Positions 1-5,975 of a stretch of 9,424 nt of DNA are shown in pieces; the first letter of the stretch is position 1, and each line of letters begins with the position of its first letter. Source of the stretch: Clostridia bacterium (GTDB lineage Bacteria > Bacillota > Clostridia > Oscillospirales > Acutalibacteraceae); assembly GCA_017552845.1 (NCBI GenBank), contig JAFZOE010000064.1, positions 1-9,424 of the forward strand. Reading direction: 5' to 3'. The translations under genes and the position numbers were made by a program. Under the pieces are notes generated by a model, which was not told the origin of the DNA, made no database searches, and saw only the letters and a program-made list of their open reading frames with translations.

Positions 1-435
1 GTCGGCGGAAGCGAAGACGGCAGCGAGGATATAGCTATAAACTGCACCTCCCCTGCCCAGGCGCTTGAATACTGGGAGAAGACGAAGGTTGACGCTCTCG
101 CCGTGGCAATCGGTAACGCTCACGGCAACTATAAGCAGGCGCCGAAACTCCGCTTCGATATCCTCGAAAAAACCGCGTCGCTTGTTCCCGTTCCGCTCGT
201 TCTTCACGGCGGCACAGGCATAGAGCCCGATGATTTCCGCAAATGCATCAAACTCGGAATTCATAAGATTAATATCGCAACCGCAACCTTTGACAGCGTA
301 GAGAATTCGGTCAGAAACGCATACGCAGAAAGCTCAATCGGCGGCTACTATGATCTGCAGGCAGCCGAGGTTGAGGGCGCTTACAGAAACGCGATGAAGC
401 ATATTGAAATTTTCGGCTGCGCCGGAAAAGCATAA
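1..435 (+). CDS. class II ketose-bisphosphate aldolase, 3' part (probable inositol-pathway aldolase)
   Basis: The reading frame is open from base 1, so the 5' half lies outside the window; 144 residues remain. This is the C-terminal half of the zinc-dependent class II aldolase barrel. AIGNAHGNYK (visible residues 36-45) and VLHGGTGI (67-74) carry the two histidines that bind the catalytic zinc in this family. KINIAT (89-94) is the phosphate-binding strand, and the protein ends FGCAGKA, close to the usual FGSxGKA. The family cleaves ketose bisphosphates in the cytoplasm. The kinase gene 25 bases downstream looks like IolC, so the likely role is that of IolJ: splitting 6-phospho-5-dehydro-2-deoxygluconate into DHAP and malonate semialdehyde. 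That assignment is inferred from context; a fructose- or tagatose-bisphosphate aldolase cannot be excluded. One oddity is that the usual N-x-(D/N)-T phosphate-site motif reads N-I-A-T. The family is near certain, the substrate is not. Confidence 0.92.
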   Translation, partial: VGGSEDGSEDIAINCTSPAQALEYWEKTKVDALAVAIGNAHGNYKQAPKLRFDILEKTASLVPVPLVLHGGTGIEPDDFRKCIKLGIHKINIATATFDSVENSVRNAYAESSIGGYYDLQAAEVEGAYRNAMKHIEIFGCAGKA

Positions 436-460
436 TAAATAATAATTCGGAGGTATTTTT

Positions 461-1480
461 ATGAGTATAATCAATTTTGACAGCACAAAACCGTTTGATG
501 TCATCCCCATAGGCAGAGTTGCCATTGACTTCAACCCGACCGATATGAATAAGCCCCTCAGCGAAAGCTCCAATTTCAATAAGTATGTAGGCGGCTCGCC
601 TGCAAATATCGCGGTCGGTCTTGCCCGCCTCGGCGCAAAATGCGGATTTATCGCGAGAGTGTCCGATGACCAGTTCGGCGACTATGTTGAGAATTATTTC
701 AAGGCAGACGGCATTGATGTTTCCCACATATTCAGATGCGAAAACGGCGAGAATCTCGGCCTCACTTTCACGGAAATTCTCTCCCCCACCCAGAGCAGCA
801 TTCTCATGTATCGCGACGGAGTAGCAGATCTGCAGGTCTGCGTTGACGACGTTGACGAGGAATATATAAAGCAGGCAAAAGCCGTTGTTATTTCGGGCAC
901 AGCGCTCTGCGCTTCGCCCTCAAGAGAAGCCGCACTCAAGACTCTTTTCCTCGCGAAGAAAAACGGCGTGGTCGTTATCTTTGATATCGATTACAGATCC
1001 TACACATGGAAAAACAAGGATGAAATCTCTCTCTATTATTCAATAGCCGCGAAAAACAGCGATATCATTCTCGGCTCGAGAGAGGAATACGATCTGACCG
1101 AGGCACTCGAAGGCGTATGCGCAAGCGACGAGGAGAGCGCGGCCCGCTGGTTCTCCTACGGCAACAAGATAGTCATCATCAAGCACGGCAAAGAAGGCTC
1201 CTGTGCTTATATCAATGACGGATCCGCATATAAAGTCAGGCCCTTCCCCGTCAAGATGCTCAAGGGTTTTGGAGGCGGCGACGGCTACGCGAGCGCATTC
1301 ATTTATTCACTGCTTCAGGGCAAAGAAATCGACAAAGCTCTTGAATTCGCTACCGCATCCGCTTCAATGCTTGTTTCCGCTCATTCCTGCTCGGCGGCTA
1401 TGCCCTCGGCCGAGGCGGTTCAGGAATTCATTGACAACGCCAAGCAGAACGGCGGAGAAGTCATAGAAAAGATTAAATAA
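461..1480 (+). CDS. iolC: 5-dehydro-2-deoxygluconokinase (PfkB/ribokinase family)
   Basis: A complete 339-residue cytoplasmic sugar kinase. It phosphorylates 5-dehydro-2-deoxy-D-gluconate with ATP in myo-inositol catabolism, making the substrate of the aldolase step. The N-terminal substrate lid motif is KYVGGSPANIAVGLARLG (41-58), the standard PfkB signature 1 form with GGSPAN. IolC-like blocks follow: LTFTEILSP (101-109), ILMYRDGVADL (114-124), SGTALCASPSRE (145-156) and FDIDYRSYTW (174-183). The ATP/catalytic signature is FGGGDGYASAF (270-280), with catalytic-base candidate Asp274; the canonical form is GAGD, so here the Ala is Gly. The start is ATG with GGAGG at 449-453, seven bases upstream. 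The gene lies 25 bases after the aldolase and 9 bases before a membrane-protein gene, so all three are probably co-transcribed. I recognise the family strongly from memory of the Bacillus protein; substrate specificity is not proven by sequence. Confidence 0.9.
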   Translation: MSIINFDSTKPFDVIPIGRVAIDFNPTDMNKPLSESSNFNKYVGGSPANIAVGLARLGAKCGFIARVSDDQFGDYVENYFKADGIDVSHIFRCENGENLGLTFTEILSPTQSSILMYRDGVADLQVCVDDVDEEYIKQAKAVVISGTALCASPSREAALKTLFLAKKNGVVVIFDIDYRSYTWKNKDEISLYYSIAAKNSDIILGSREEYDLTEALEGVCASDEESAARWFSYGNKIVIIKHGKEGSCAYINDGSAYKVRPFPVKMLKGFGGGDGYASAFIYSLLQGKEIDKALEFATASASMLVSAHSCSAAMPSAEAVQEFIDNAKQNGGEVIEKIK

Positions 1481-1489
1481 GGTGAACTT

Positions 1490-2140
1490 ATGCTTAATAA
1501 AATTTTAGCCCTGCTCGGCATTGTGGTTGCAGTCGGACTGACGGTATTCCTGCTCCTTAAAGACAGCGCAAAATCACCAAATCTCAAGGCTTTCGGCTGC
1601 ACAGCTCAGGAAAAGGACAGATTCCTCAAATCAAACGGATACAGAATATATCTGAGCGCGAAGCGCATAACCTTCTTGAAGAGAGAGGGCGTCGTTTTTG
1701 CGATGCTCATAATCTCGCTGATATTCACGATAATAATCAGGACAAGAAAGAATTCATTTGACTCGCTCTGCATCGCATCGCTGATTCCCGCGGCAGTTTT
1801 CATTACGGTCATGTTCTTTTATCTGATCATGTTTCTCAAAAAAGACCCGGTTGCACTCACAACCGGCAAAATCGGAGAAATGATGATAACCAAAGCCAAG
1901 GACGGTTCGTCCGGCAGAGTCAAGGCAAACGTTATGCTTCGCAGCGGGATGCAGTGCACTGCATTCTGTCCGGGACTTAAATCCGGCAAAGAGAATAATG
2001 AGGAACATCTTCATCCCGGCGATCCCTGCTTTGTATTCGTTACCGGAGCGAATGAAATATATGTTGCCTCCGACAGAGCAAGGACTCAGTCAGCCGAGCC
2101 CGCTTATGATAAACCTCAGGCGGTAAATCTGAATATATAA
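1490..2140 (+). CDS. three-helix membrane protein of unknown function with C-terminal beta-rich domain
   Basis: I do not recognise this 216-residue protein. It has a hydrophobic N-terminal helix (about 4-23), a polar segment rich in Lys/Arg (24-67), and two more helices (about 68-83 and 92-116). A soluble C-terminal part follows (117-216), whose middle (126-193) is Gly- and Val-rich with alternating hydrophobic residues, ending HPGDPCFVFVTGANEIYVAS. This spacing is loosely like the small OB-fold domain of NfeD-type membrane proteins, but the likeness is weak. The cation-rich first loop suggests a cytoplasmic loop and hence a cytoplasmic C-terminal domain. The ATG follows AAGGTG at 1479-1484, which overlaps the iolC stop codon, so translation is probably coupled to iolC. 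A strong terminator ends the unit right after it, making this the last gene of the inositol cluster. No transporter or enzyme motif is visible. Confidence 0.85.
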   Translation: MLNKILALLGIVVAVGLTVFLLLKDSAKSPNLKAFGCTAQEKDRFLKSNGYRIYLSAKRITFLKREGVVFAMLIISLIFTIIIRTRKNSFDSLCIASLIPAAVFITVMFFYLIMFLKKDPVALTTGKIGEMMITKAKDGSSGRVKANVMLRSGMQCTAFCPGLKSGKENNEEHLHPGDPCFVFVTGANEIYVASDRARTQSAEPAYDKPQAVNLNI

Positions 2141-2144
2141 AATC

Positions 2145-2175
2145 AAAGCTCGCAGTATAATACTGCGAGCTTTTT
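2145..2175 (+). terminator. intrinsic terminator after the iolC transcription unit
   Basis: A perfect 13-base inverted repeat (AAAGCTCGCAGTA at 2145-2157 and its complement at 2161-2173) encloses a TAA loop and runs into five T residues at 2171-2175. It starts four bases after the stop of the membrane-protein gene. It also lies just beyond the stop of the convergent ZIP transporter gene (2183). In the reverse direction the hairpin is followed by a weaker T-rich tract (TTTGATTTTA), so it may serve both genes. Confidence 0.9.
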
Positions 2176-2182
2176 ATACTGT

Positions 2183-2965
2183 TTATCCCAGCGCTACATC
2201 AAGTATCATCATCAGCGTGAAACCGAGAGCGAAGGAGATTGTGCCTGCATTGGTATGTTTGCCCTGCGCCATTTCGGGGACAAGTTCTTCGATAACGACA
2301 TAAATCATCGCACCTGCCGCGAATGCGAGCAGATAAGGCAGAACGGGCACCACAACCGAGGTTGCAACTATCGTAATAATTGCGGCTATCGGCTCAACCA
2401 CGCCGGACATTACGCCATAGAGAAAAGTCTTCCATTTTTTCATTCCGCCTGCGAGCAATGGTGCAGATACCACTCCGCCTTCGGGAAAATTCTGGATTGC
2501 AATACCTATGGAAAGAGCAAGAGCGGAGGTCACGGTGATTGATGCTTTACCCGAAAGCCAACCTGCGAATACGACGCCTGCTGCCATACCCTCAGGAATG
2601 TTATGAATTGTAACAGCGAGAAAGAGCTTGGTATTATGGCTCATTCCTTTTCTTTCGGGACCTTCAGCCTGGTTGTCGATATGTATATGAGGAGTAATGA
2701 TATCAAGAACAAGCAGGAATCCTATACCCGCGAGGAAGCCGATTGCGGCGGGCAGAAATGACAGTTTACCGTAATTAGAGGATTCCTCAATTGACGGCTC
2801 GAGCAGGCTCCAGAATGATGCCGCAACCATAACTCCGCCGGCAAATCCGGTCAGGATTTTGCGCAGAGTCTGCGACATTTCGCCCTTCATAAAGAATACC
2901 ACTCCCGCGCCGAGAGTCGTTCCCAGCAGGGGTATGAGAATTCCGATAATCACCTTCAGATTCAA
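2183..2965 (-). CDS. ZIP family divalent metal transporter (GufA/ZupT-like)
   Basis: An integral membrane protein of 260 residues with about eight hydrophobic helices, the size and layout of bacterial ZIP transporters, which import divalent metals such as zinc, iron or manganese. The metal-site helices are clear: helix 4 carries HNIPEG (121-126) and helix 5 carries QNFPEG (158-163). The Gln in place of the first helix-5 His is, as I recall, common in the GufA-like subfamily. The loop before helix 4 holds HIH (93-95), a plausible metal-binding patch, and a Glu pair sits at 225-226. An in-frame stop lies at 2978-2980, so the start must be downstream. AAGGA (2975-2979) abuts a TTG at 2974 but stands nine bases before the TTG at 2965, which I therefore chose. 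The alternative start adds three residues. The gene is monocistronic, divergent from proB and convergent with the iolC unit. Metal specificity cannot be read from the sequence. Confidence 0.93.
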   Translation of the reverse strand: MNLKVIIGILIPLLGTTLGAGVVFFMKGEMSQTLRKILTGFAGGVMVAASFWSLLEPSIEESSNYGKLSFLPAAIGFLAGIGFLLVLDIITPHIHIDNQAEGPERKGMSHNTKLFLAVTIHNIPEGMAAGVVFAGWLSGKASITVTSALALSIGIAIQNFPEGGVVSAPLLAGGMKKWKTFLYGVMSGVVEPIAAIITIVATSVVVPVLPYLLAFAAGAMIYVVIEELVPEMAQGKHTNAGTISFALGFTLMMILDVALG

Positions 2966-2974
2966 TTCAATCAA

Positions 2975-2979
2975 TCCTT
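2975..2979 (-). promoter_or_regulatory. ribosome binding site deciding a TTG start for the ZIP gene
   Basis: Read on the minus strand this is AAGGA. It touches the first possible TTG (2974) with no spacer, but is nine bases before a second in-frame TTG (2965). Normal spacing favours the second. No ATG or well-placed GTG is available near it, so the transporter appears to use a rare start codon. Confidence 0.6.
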
Positions 2980-2998
2980 AAACATATAATTCTGTTAT

Positions 2999-3027
2999 AT
3001 TATAAACCAAATTAAATATTATTACAA
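2999..3027 (-). promoter_or_regulatory. predicted sigma-A promoter of the ZIP transporter gene
   Basis: On the minus strand TTGTAA (3022-3027) and TATAAT (2999-3004) are separated by 17 bases. The -10 hexamer is a perfect consensus match and the -35 matches four of six positions (TTGACA). A start near 2992 would leave a leader of about 27 bases before the TTG at 2965, containing the AAGGA site. Confidence 0.7.
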
Positions 3028-3038
3028 TAATATATTTC

Positions 3039-3067
3039 TTGAAACATAAAAATATATGTGATATAAT
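3039..3067 (+). promoter_or_regulatory. proBp: predicted sigma-A promoter of the proBAC operon
   Basis: TTGAAA (3039-3044) and TATAAT (3062-3067) are 17 bases apart. The bases TGA directly before TATAAT give an extended -10 element. The predicted transcription start is near 3074, leaving only about 15 bases of leader with GGAGGG at 3078-3083. That is too short for a T-box or riboswitch. The -35 box faces away from the ZIP promoter's -35 box with 11 bases between them. Confidence 0.8.
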
Positions 3068-3089
3068 GACCTGCAACGGAGGGATACTT

Positions 3090-3860
3090 ATGCGAATAGT
3101 TATCAAAATAGGAACTTCGACCCTGACCTATGAAACAGGCAGAATCAATATCAGGCGCGTCGAGCAGCTCTGCAAAATTTTTTCCGATCTTGAAAATGCG
3201 GGAAATGAGATAATTCTCGTTTCAAGCGGCGCAATTGCAATGGGAGTCGGCAAGCTGAATCTTAACGCGAAGCCCGATGATATTTCCGCAAAGCAGGCTG
3301 CCGCGGCAACAGGCCAGTGCGAGCTGATGTATATATATGATCAGGAGTTTTCAAAATACAATCACAATATCGCCCAGCTTCTAATCACCTATGCCGATAT
3401 TGAAAATGAAAAGAATCACAATAATTTCCGCAACACTCTGAATAAACTGCTCGAGTTCGGAGTTATCCCCGTAATCAACGAAAATGACACGGTCTCCACC
3501 GAAGAATTCACAATCGGCGATAATGACACTCTCGCCGCGAATGTTTCGGTCAGCGTTGGCGCGGATCTGCTGATTCTGCTCTCCGATATCGACGGTCTCT
3601 ATGACAGCGACCCGAGAAAGCATCCGGATGCGAAACTCATCAGCGAAGTCAGGGAAATCACCGCTGAAATCGAGGACATGGCTGAAGGCAAAGGAACGGC
3701 TCTCGGCACAGGCGGTATGGAAACCAAGATTCTCGCAGCAAAAGCCGTAACCGAAAAAGGAATCGATATGGTGATTCTCAACAGCAACAATCCCGAAGCG
3801 CTTTATGATGCGGTCGACGGAAAGCCCGCCGGCACAAGATTTTACGGAAAAGGAAAATAA
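3090..3860 (+). CDS. proB: glutamate 5-kinase, short form without PUA domain
   Basis: First enzyme of proline synthesis: ATP-dependent phosphorylation of L-glutamate to glutamyl 5-phosphate in the cytoplasm. The 256 residues form an amino-acid-kinase fold. Visible are KIGTST (6-11, nucleotide-binding loop), SSGAIAMG (45-52), INENDTV (129-135) with IGDNDTLAA (142-150) for glutamate binding, LLSDIDGLYDSDPR (163-176), and GTGGMETKILAA (206-217). Many ProB proteins are about 365-370 residues and end in an RNA-type PUA domain. Here the protein ends right after the kinase domain at a normal stop followed by proA, so it is a naturally short version and not a truncation. ATG 3090 has GGAGGG six bases upstream; a longer frame beginning at TTG 3039 would start inside the promoter and is rejected. 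One base separates it from proA. Confidence 0.97.
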   Translation: MRIVIKIGTSTLTYETGRINIRRVEQLCKIFSDLENAGNEIILVSSGAIAMGVGKLNLNAKPDDISAKQAAAATGQCELMYIYDQEFSKYNHNIAQLLITYADIENEKNHNNFRNTLNKLLEFGVIPVINENDTVSTEEFTIGDNDTLAANVSVSVGADLLILLSDIDGLYDSDPRKHPDAKLISEVREITAEIEDMAEGKGTALGTGGMETKILAAKAVTEKGIDMVILNSNNPEALYDAVDGKPAGTRFYGKGK

Positions 3861-3861
3861 A

Positions 3862-5106
3862 ATGACTACTGCTCAGATACTTACAAATGCAGTCAATGCG
3901 AAGCCGTCGATCCGCTCTTTAAGCGAGGCGGAAAAGAACGCGGCAATTGAAGCAATGGCACTTGCGCTTGAAAACGCCGCCGTTGAGATTCTCAAAGAAA
4001 ACGCGGCGGATATTGAAGCTTCAAAAGATAAGTATTCTCCCGTAATGATTGATCGCCTGACTCTCACGAAGGTGAGAATTGCGGGCATGGCTCAGGGAAT
4101 GCGTGAAGTCGCCGCCCTGCCCGATCCGAACGGAAGAGTAATCAGAGAAATAGAACGCCCCAACGGACTGAATATTCAGAAGGTTGCCGTTCCTATGGGC
4201 GTTATAGGAATCATCTATGAGAGCCGGCCGAATGTTACGAGCGACGCCGCTGTGCTCTGCTTCAAGAGCTCAAATGTCTGCGTGCTCAGAGGCGGAAAGG
4301 AAGCATACCGCACTTCAAAGGCAATTACCGAAGCTCTGCGCAAAGGTCTTGAAAAATGCTCAGTCAATCCCGATGTGATTCAGTTGATTGACGACACCAC
4401 AAGAGAGAGCGCGAATGAAATGATGCGCGCACGCGGTCAGATTGATCTGCTGATTCCCCGCGGCGGCAAAGGACTTATCAAAGCAATTACCGAGAAAGCT
4501 ATGGTCCCCTGCATAGAAACCGGCACCGGCATCTGTCATATATTCATCGAAAAAACCGCTGATATAGAAAAGGCATTGAATATAGTTGACAACGCAAAAA
4601 CTTCACGCCCCTCTGTCTGCAACGCCTGCGAAGTCTGCCTTGTAGATGAGGCGATAGCCGGTGAATACCTGCCGAAGCTCAAGACAAGGCTCACCGAAGG
4701 CAGAGATAACCCGGTTAAATTCATAGTTGACGAAAAGGCCGAGAAAATAATCGGCGGAGAGCCCGCGGGCGAAAACAGCTTTGATACGGAATTTCTAGAT
4801 TATATTCTTGCGATAAAAATCGTAAACGGAGTTGAGGAGGCTGTTTCTCATATACTCGCGCATTCCACAAAGCACTCCGAGGCAATAGTCACAGAAGACA
4901 GCGCAGCGGCGGAGTATTTCGTCAATAACACCGACTGCGCTGCGGTCTATGTCAACGCTTCCACAAGATTTACCGACGGCGGGGAATTCGGACTCGGCTG
5001 TGAAATGGGAATTTCAACTCAGAAAATGCACGCGAGAGGTCCCATGGGTCTCGAAGAGCTTATGACATATCACTATGTAATTAAAGGAAACGGACAGGTG
5101 AGATAA
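3862..5106 (+). CDS. proA: glutamate-5-semialdehyde dehydrogenase (gamma-glutamyl phosphate reductase)
   Basis: Second step of proline synthesis: NADPH-dependent reduction of glutamyl 5-phosphate to glutamate 5-semialdehyde, which cyclises to pyrroline-5-carboxylate. At 414 residues it is full length for the family, with the aldehyde-dehydrogenase-like fold. Diagnostic blocks are VPMGVIGIIYESRPNVTSDA (110-129), LRGGKEA (142-148), LIPRGGKGLI (197-206) and SVCNACE (251-257), where Cys253 is the likely catalytic thiol. The C-terminal block FTDGGEFGLGCEMGISTQ (370-387) and ARGPMGLEEL (391-400) are also typical. ATG 3862 begins one base after the proB stop and has AAGGA at 3850-3854, seven bases upstream. 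A longer in-frame start at 3805 would overlap proB and is unlikely. ProA and ProB normally work together because glutamyl phosphate is labile, which fits the coupled genes. Confidence 0.98.
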   Translation: MTTAQILTNAVNAKPSIRSLSEAEKNAAIEAMALALENAAVEILKENAADIEASKDKYSPVMIDRLTLTKVRIAGMAQGMREVAALPDPNGRVIREIERPNGLNIQKVAVPMGVIGIIYESRPNVTSDAAVLCFKSSNVCVLRGGKEAYRTSKAITEALRKGLEKCSVNPDVIQLIDDTTRESANEMMRARGQIDLLIPRGGKGLIKAITEKAMVPCIETGTGICHIFIEKTADIEKALNIVDNAKTSRPSVCNACEVCLVDEAIAGEYLPKLKTRLTEGRDNPVKFIVDEKAEKIIGGEPAGENSFDTEFLDYILAIKIVNGVEEAVSHILAHSTKHSEAIVTEDSAAAEYFVNNTDCAAVYVNASTRFTDGGEFGLGCEMGISTQKMHARGPMGLEELMTYHYVIKGNGQVR

Positions 5107-5904
5107 ATGTATAAATTCGGATTTATCGGCGCGGGCAATATGGGCTCGGCGCTCGCAAAAGCAATCTGCTCCAAAGTCGGCGCAGACGAAGTCGTAATCT
5201 GCGATGCGGACGCCTCAAAAGCAAAGGCGCTTGCGGAATCACTCGGCTGCACCTGCGGCGATATTCACAAGGTCGCCGATGAGAGCAAATATATCTTTAT
5301 AGCCGTCAAGCCCCAGACTCTGCCCGATATGTTTGCGGAAATCAGTGACATGCTCGGCGCGAGGGATGACAGATTCATCCTCGTCACCATGGCCGCAGGC
5401 ACTAAGATTGAAAAAATAGAATCACTTGCAGGCATTAAATGCCCGGTTATAAGAATAATGCCGAATGTCGCCGCATCGGTCGGAGCGGCAATGACCCTTT
5501 GCGCCAGGAACAAGCTCACAAACGATGCCGAATATGATTATTTCATCGAGGCAATGAGCGCATCCGGCAAGCTCGACAAGGTCGAAGAAAAGAAAATCGA
5601 CGCCTATTCACTCGTGACCGGCTGCGGCCCCGCTTGGGTTTATCTGATGATTGAGGCTCTTGCCGACGGTCAGGTGGATATCGGAGTGCCTAGAGACAAG
5701 GCGTATCTCTATACCGCGCAGATGGTCGAGGGAGCGGCAAAGCTCATGCTTGAAAGCGGAAAGATTCCCGCCGCGCTCAAAGACTCTGTCTGCAGCCCCG
5801 GCGGCACAACCATAGAAGGAGTCCGTGCACTCGAAAACAGCAAATTCCGCTCGGCACTCATCGACGCAGTCCGAGCATCGTATGAGAAAACATTGAATAT
5901 GTAA
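5107..5904 (+). CDS. proC: pyrroline-5-carboxylate reductase
   Basis: Last step of proline synthesis: NAD(P)H-dependent reduction of 1-pyrroline-5-carboxylate to L-proline. The 265 residues are the usual length. The N-terminal Rossmann fold shows GFIGAGNMGSA (5-15) and AVKPQ (66-70). Then come RIMPN (116-120), the TGCGPAW segment (171-177, usually SGSGPA) and the dimer/substrate region KDSVCSPGGTTIEGV (225-239), all family signatures. The ATG directly follows the proA stop codon with no spacer; AGGTGAG at 5096-5102, inside the end of proA, is the ribosome binding site. Tight coupling and a downstream terminator show a self-contained three-gene operon that can take glutamate to proline without outside enzymes. 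Confidence 0.98.
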   Translation: MYKFGFIGAGNMGSALAKAICSKVGADEVVICDADASKAKALAESLGCTCGDIHKVADESKYIFIAVKPQTLPDMFAEISDMLGARDDRFILVTMAAGTKIEKIESLAGIKCPVIRIMPNVAASVGAAMTLCARNKLTNDAEYDYFIEAMSASGKLDKVEEKKIDAYSLVTGCGPAWVYLMIEALADGQVDIGVPRDKAYLYTAQMVEGAAKLMLESGKIPAALKDSVCSPGGTTIEGVRALENSKFRSALIDAVRASYEKTLNM

Positions 5905-5911
5905 TTGCTTT

Positions 5912-5968
5912 TAACAAAATATTCTTAAGCCCTCTCCGGTTTGGAGAGGGCTTAATAGCTTTTTGTTA
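5912..5968 (+). terminator. hairpin terminator between convergent proC and LRR-protein genes
   Basis: The core is a perfect 13-base stem (5925-5937 with 5943-5955, left arm TTAAGCCCTCTCC) and a five-base loop, followed after four bases by five T residues (5960-5964). An outer repeat, TAACAAAA (5912-5919) with TTTTGTTA (5961-5968), can extend the structure across a small internal loop and supplies T-rich tracts in both directions. The element ends seven bases before the stop of the convergent gene, so it probably terminates both operons. Confidence 0.85.
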
Positions 5969-5975
5969 GATTTAC

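Noticed and set aside
311..727. Minus-strand open frame of 138 codons opposite the aldolase end and start of iolC
   Set aside because: Both overlapped plus-strand genes are recognised families; the antisense frame has no motif and no credible ribosome binding site context.
2984..3000. Small inverted repeat (ATATAA-5-TTATAT) over the ZIP start region, considered as a metal-regulator operator
   Set aside because: The region is almost pure A/T, so such repeats are expected by chance. It does not match the Fur, Zur or MntR consensus sites I know.
3039..3089. N-terminal extension of proB from TTG 3039
   Set aside because: It would begin on the -35 box of the predicted promoter and add 17 residues before the conserved KIGTST start; ATG 3090 has a near-perfect GGAGGG.
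2975..3089. Riboswitch or T-box in the only sizeable intergenic region
   Set aside because: The gap is about 115-125 bases and is filled by two promoters; no T-box-like conserved element or stable GC-containing stem is visible.
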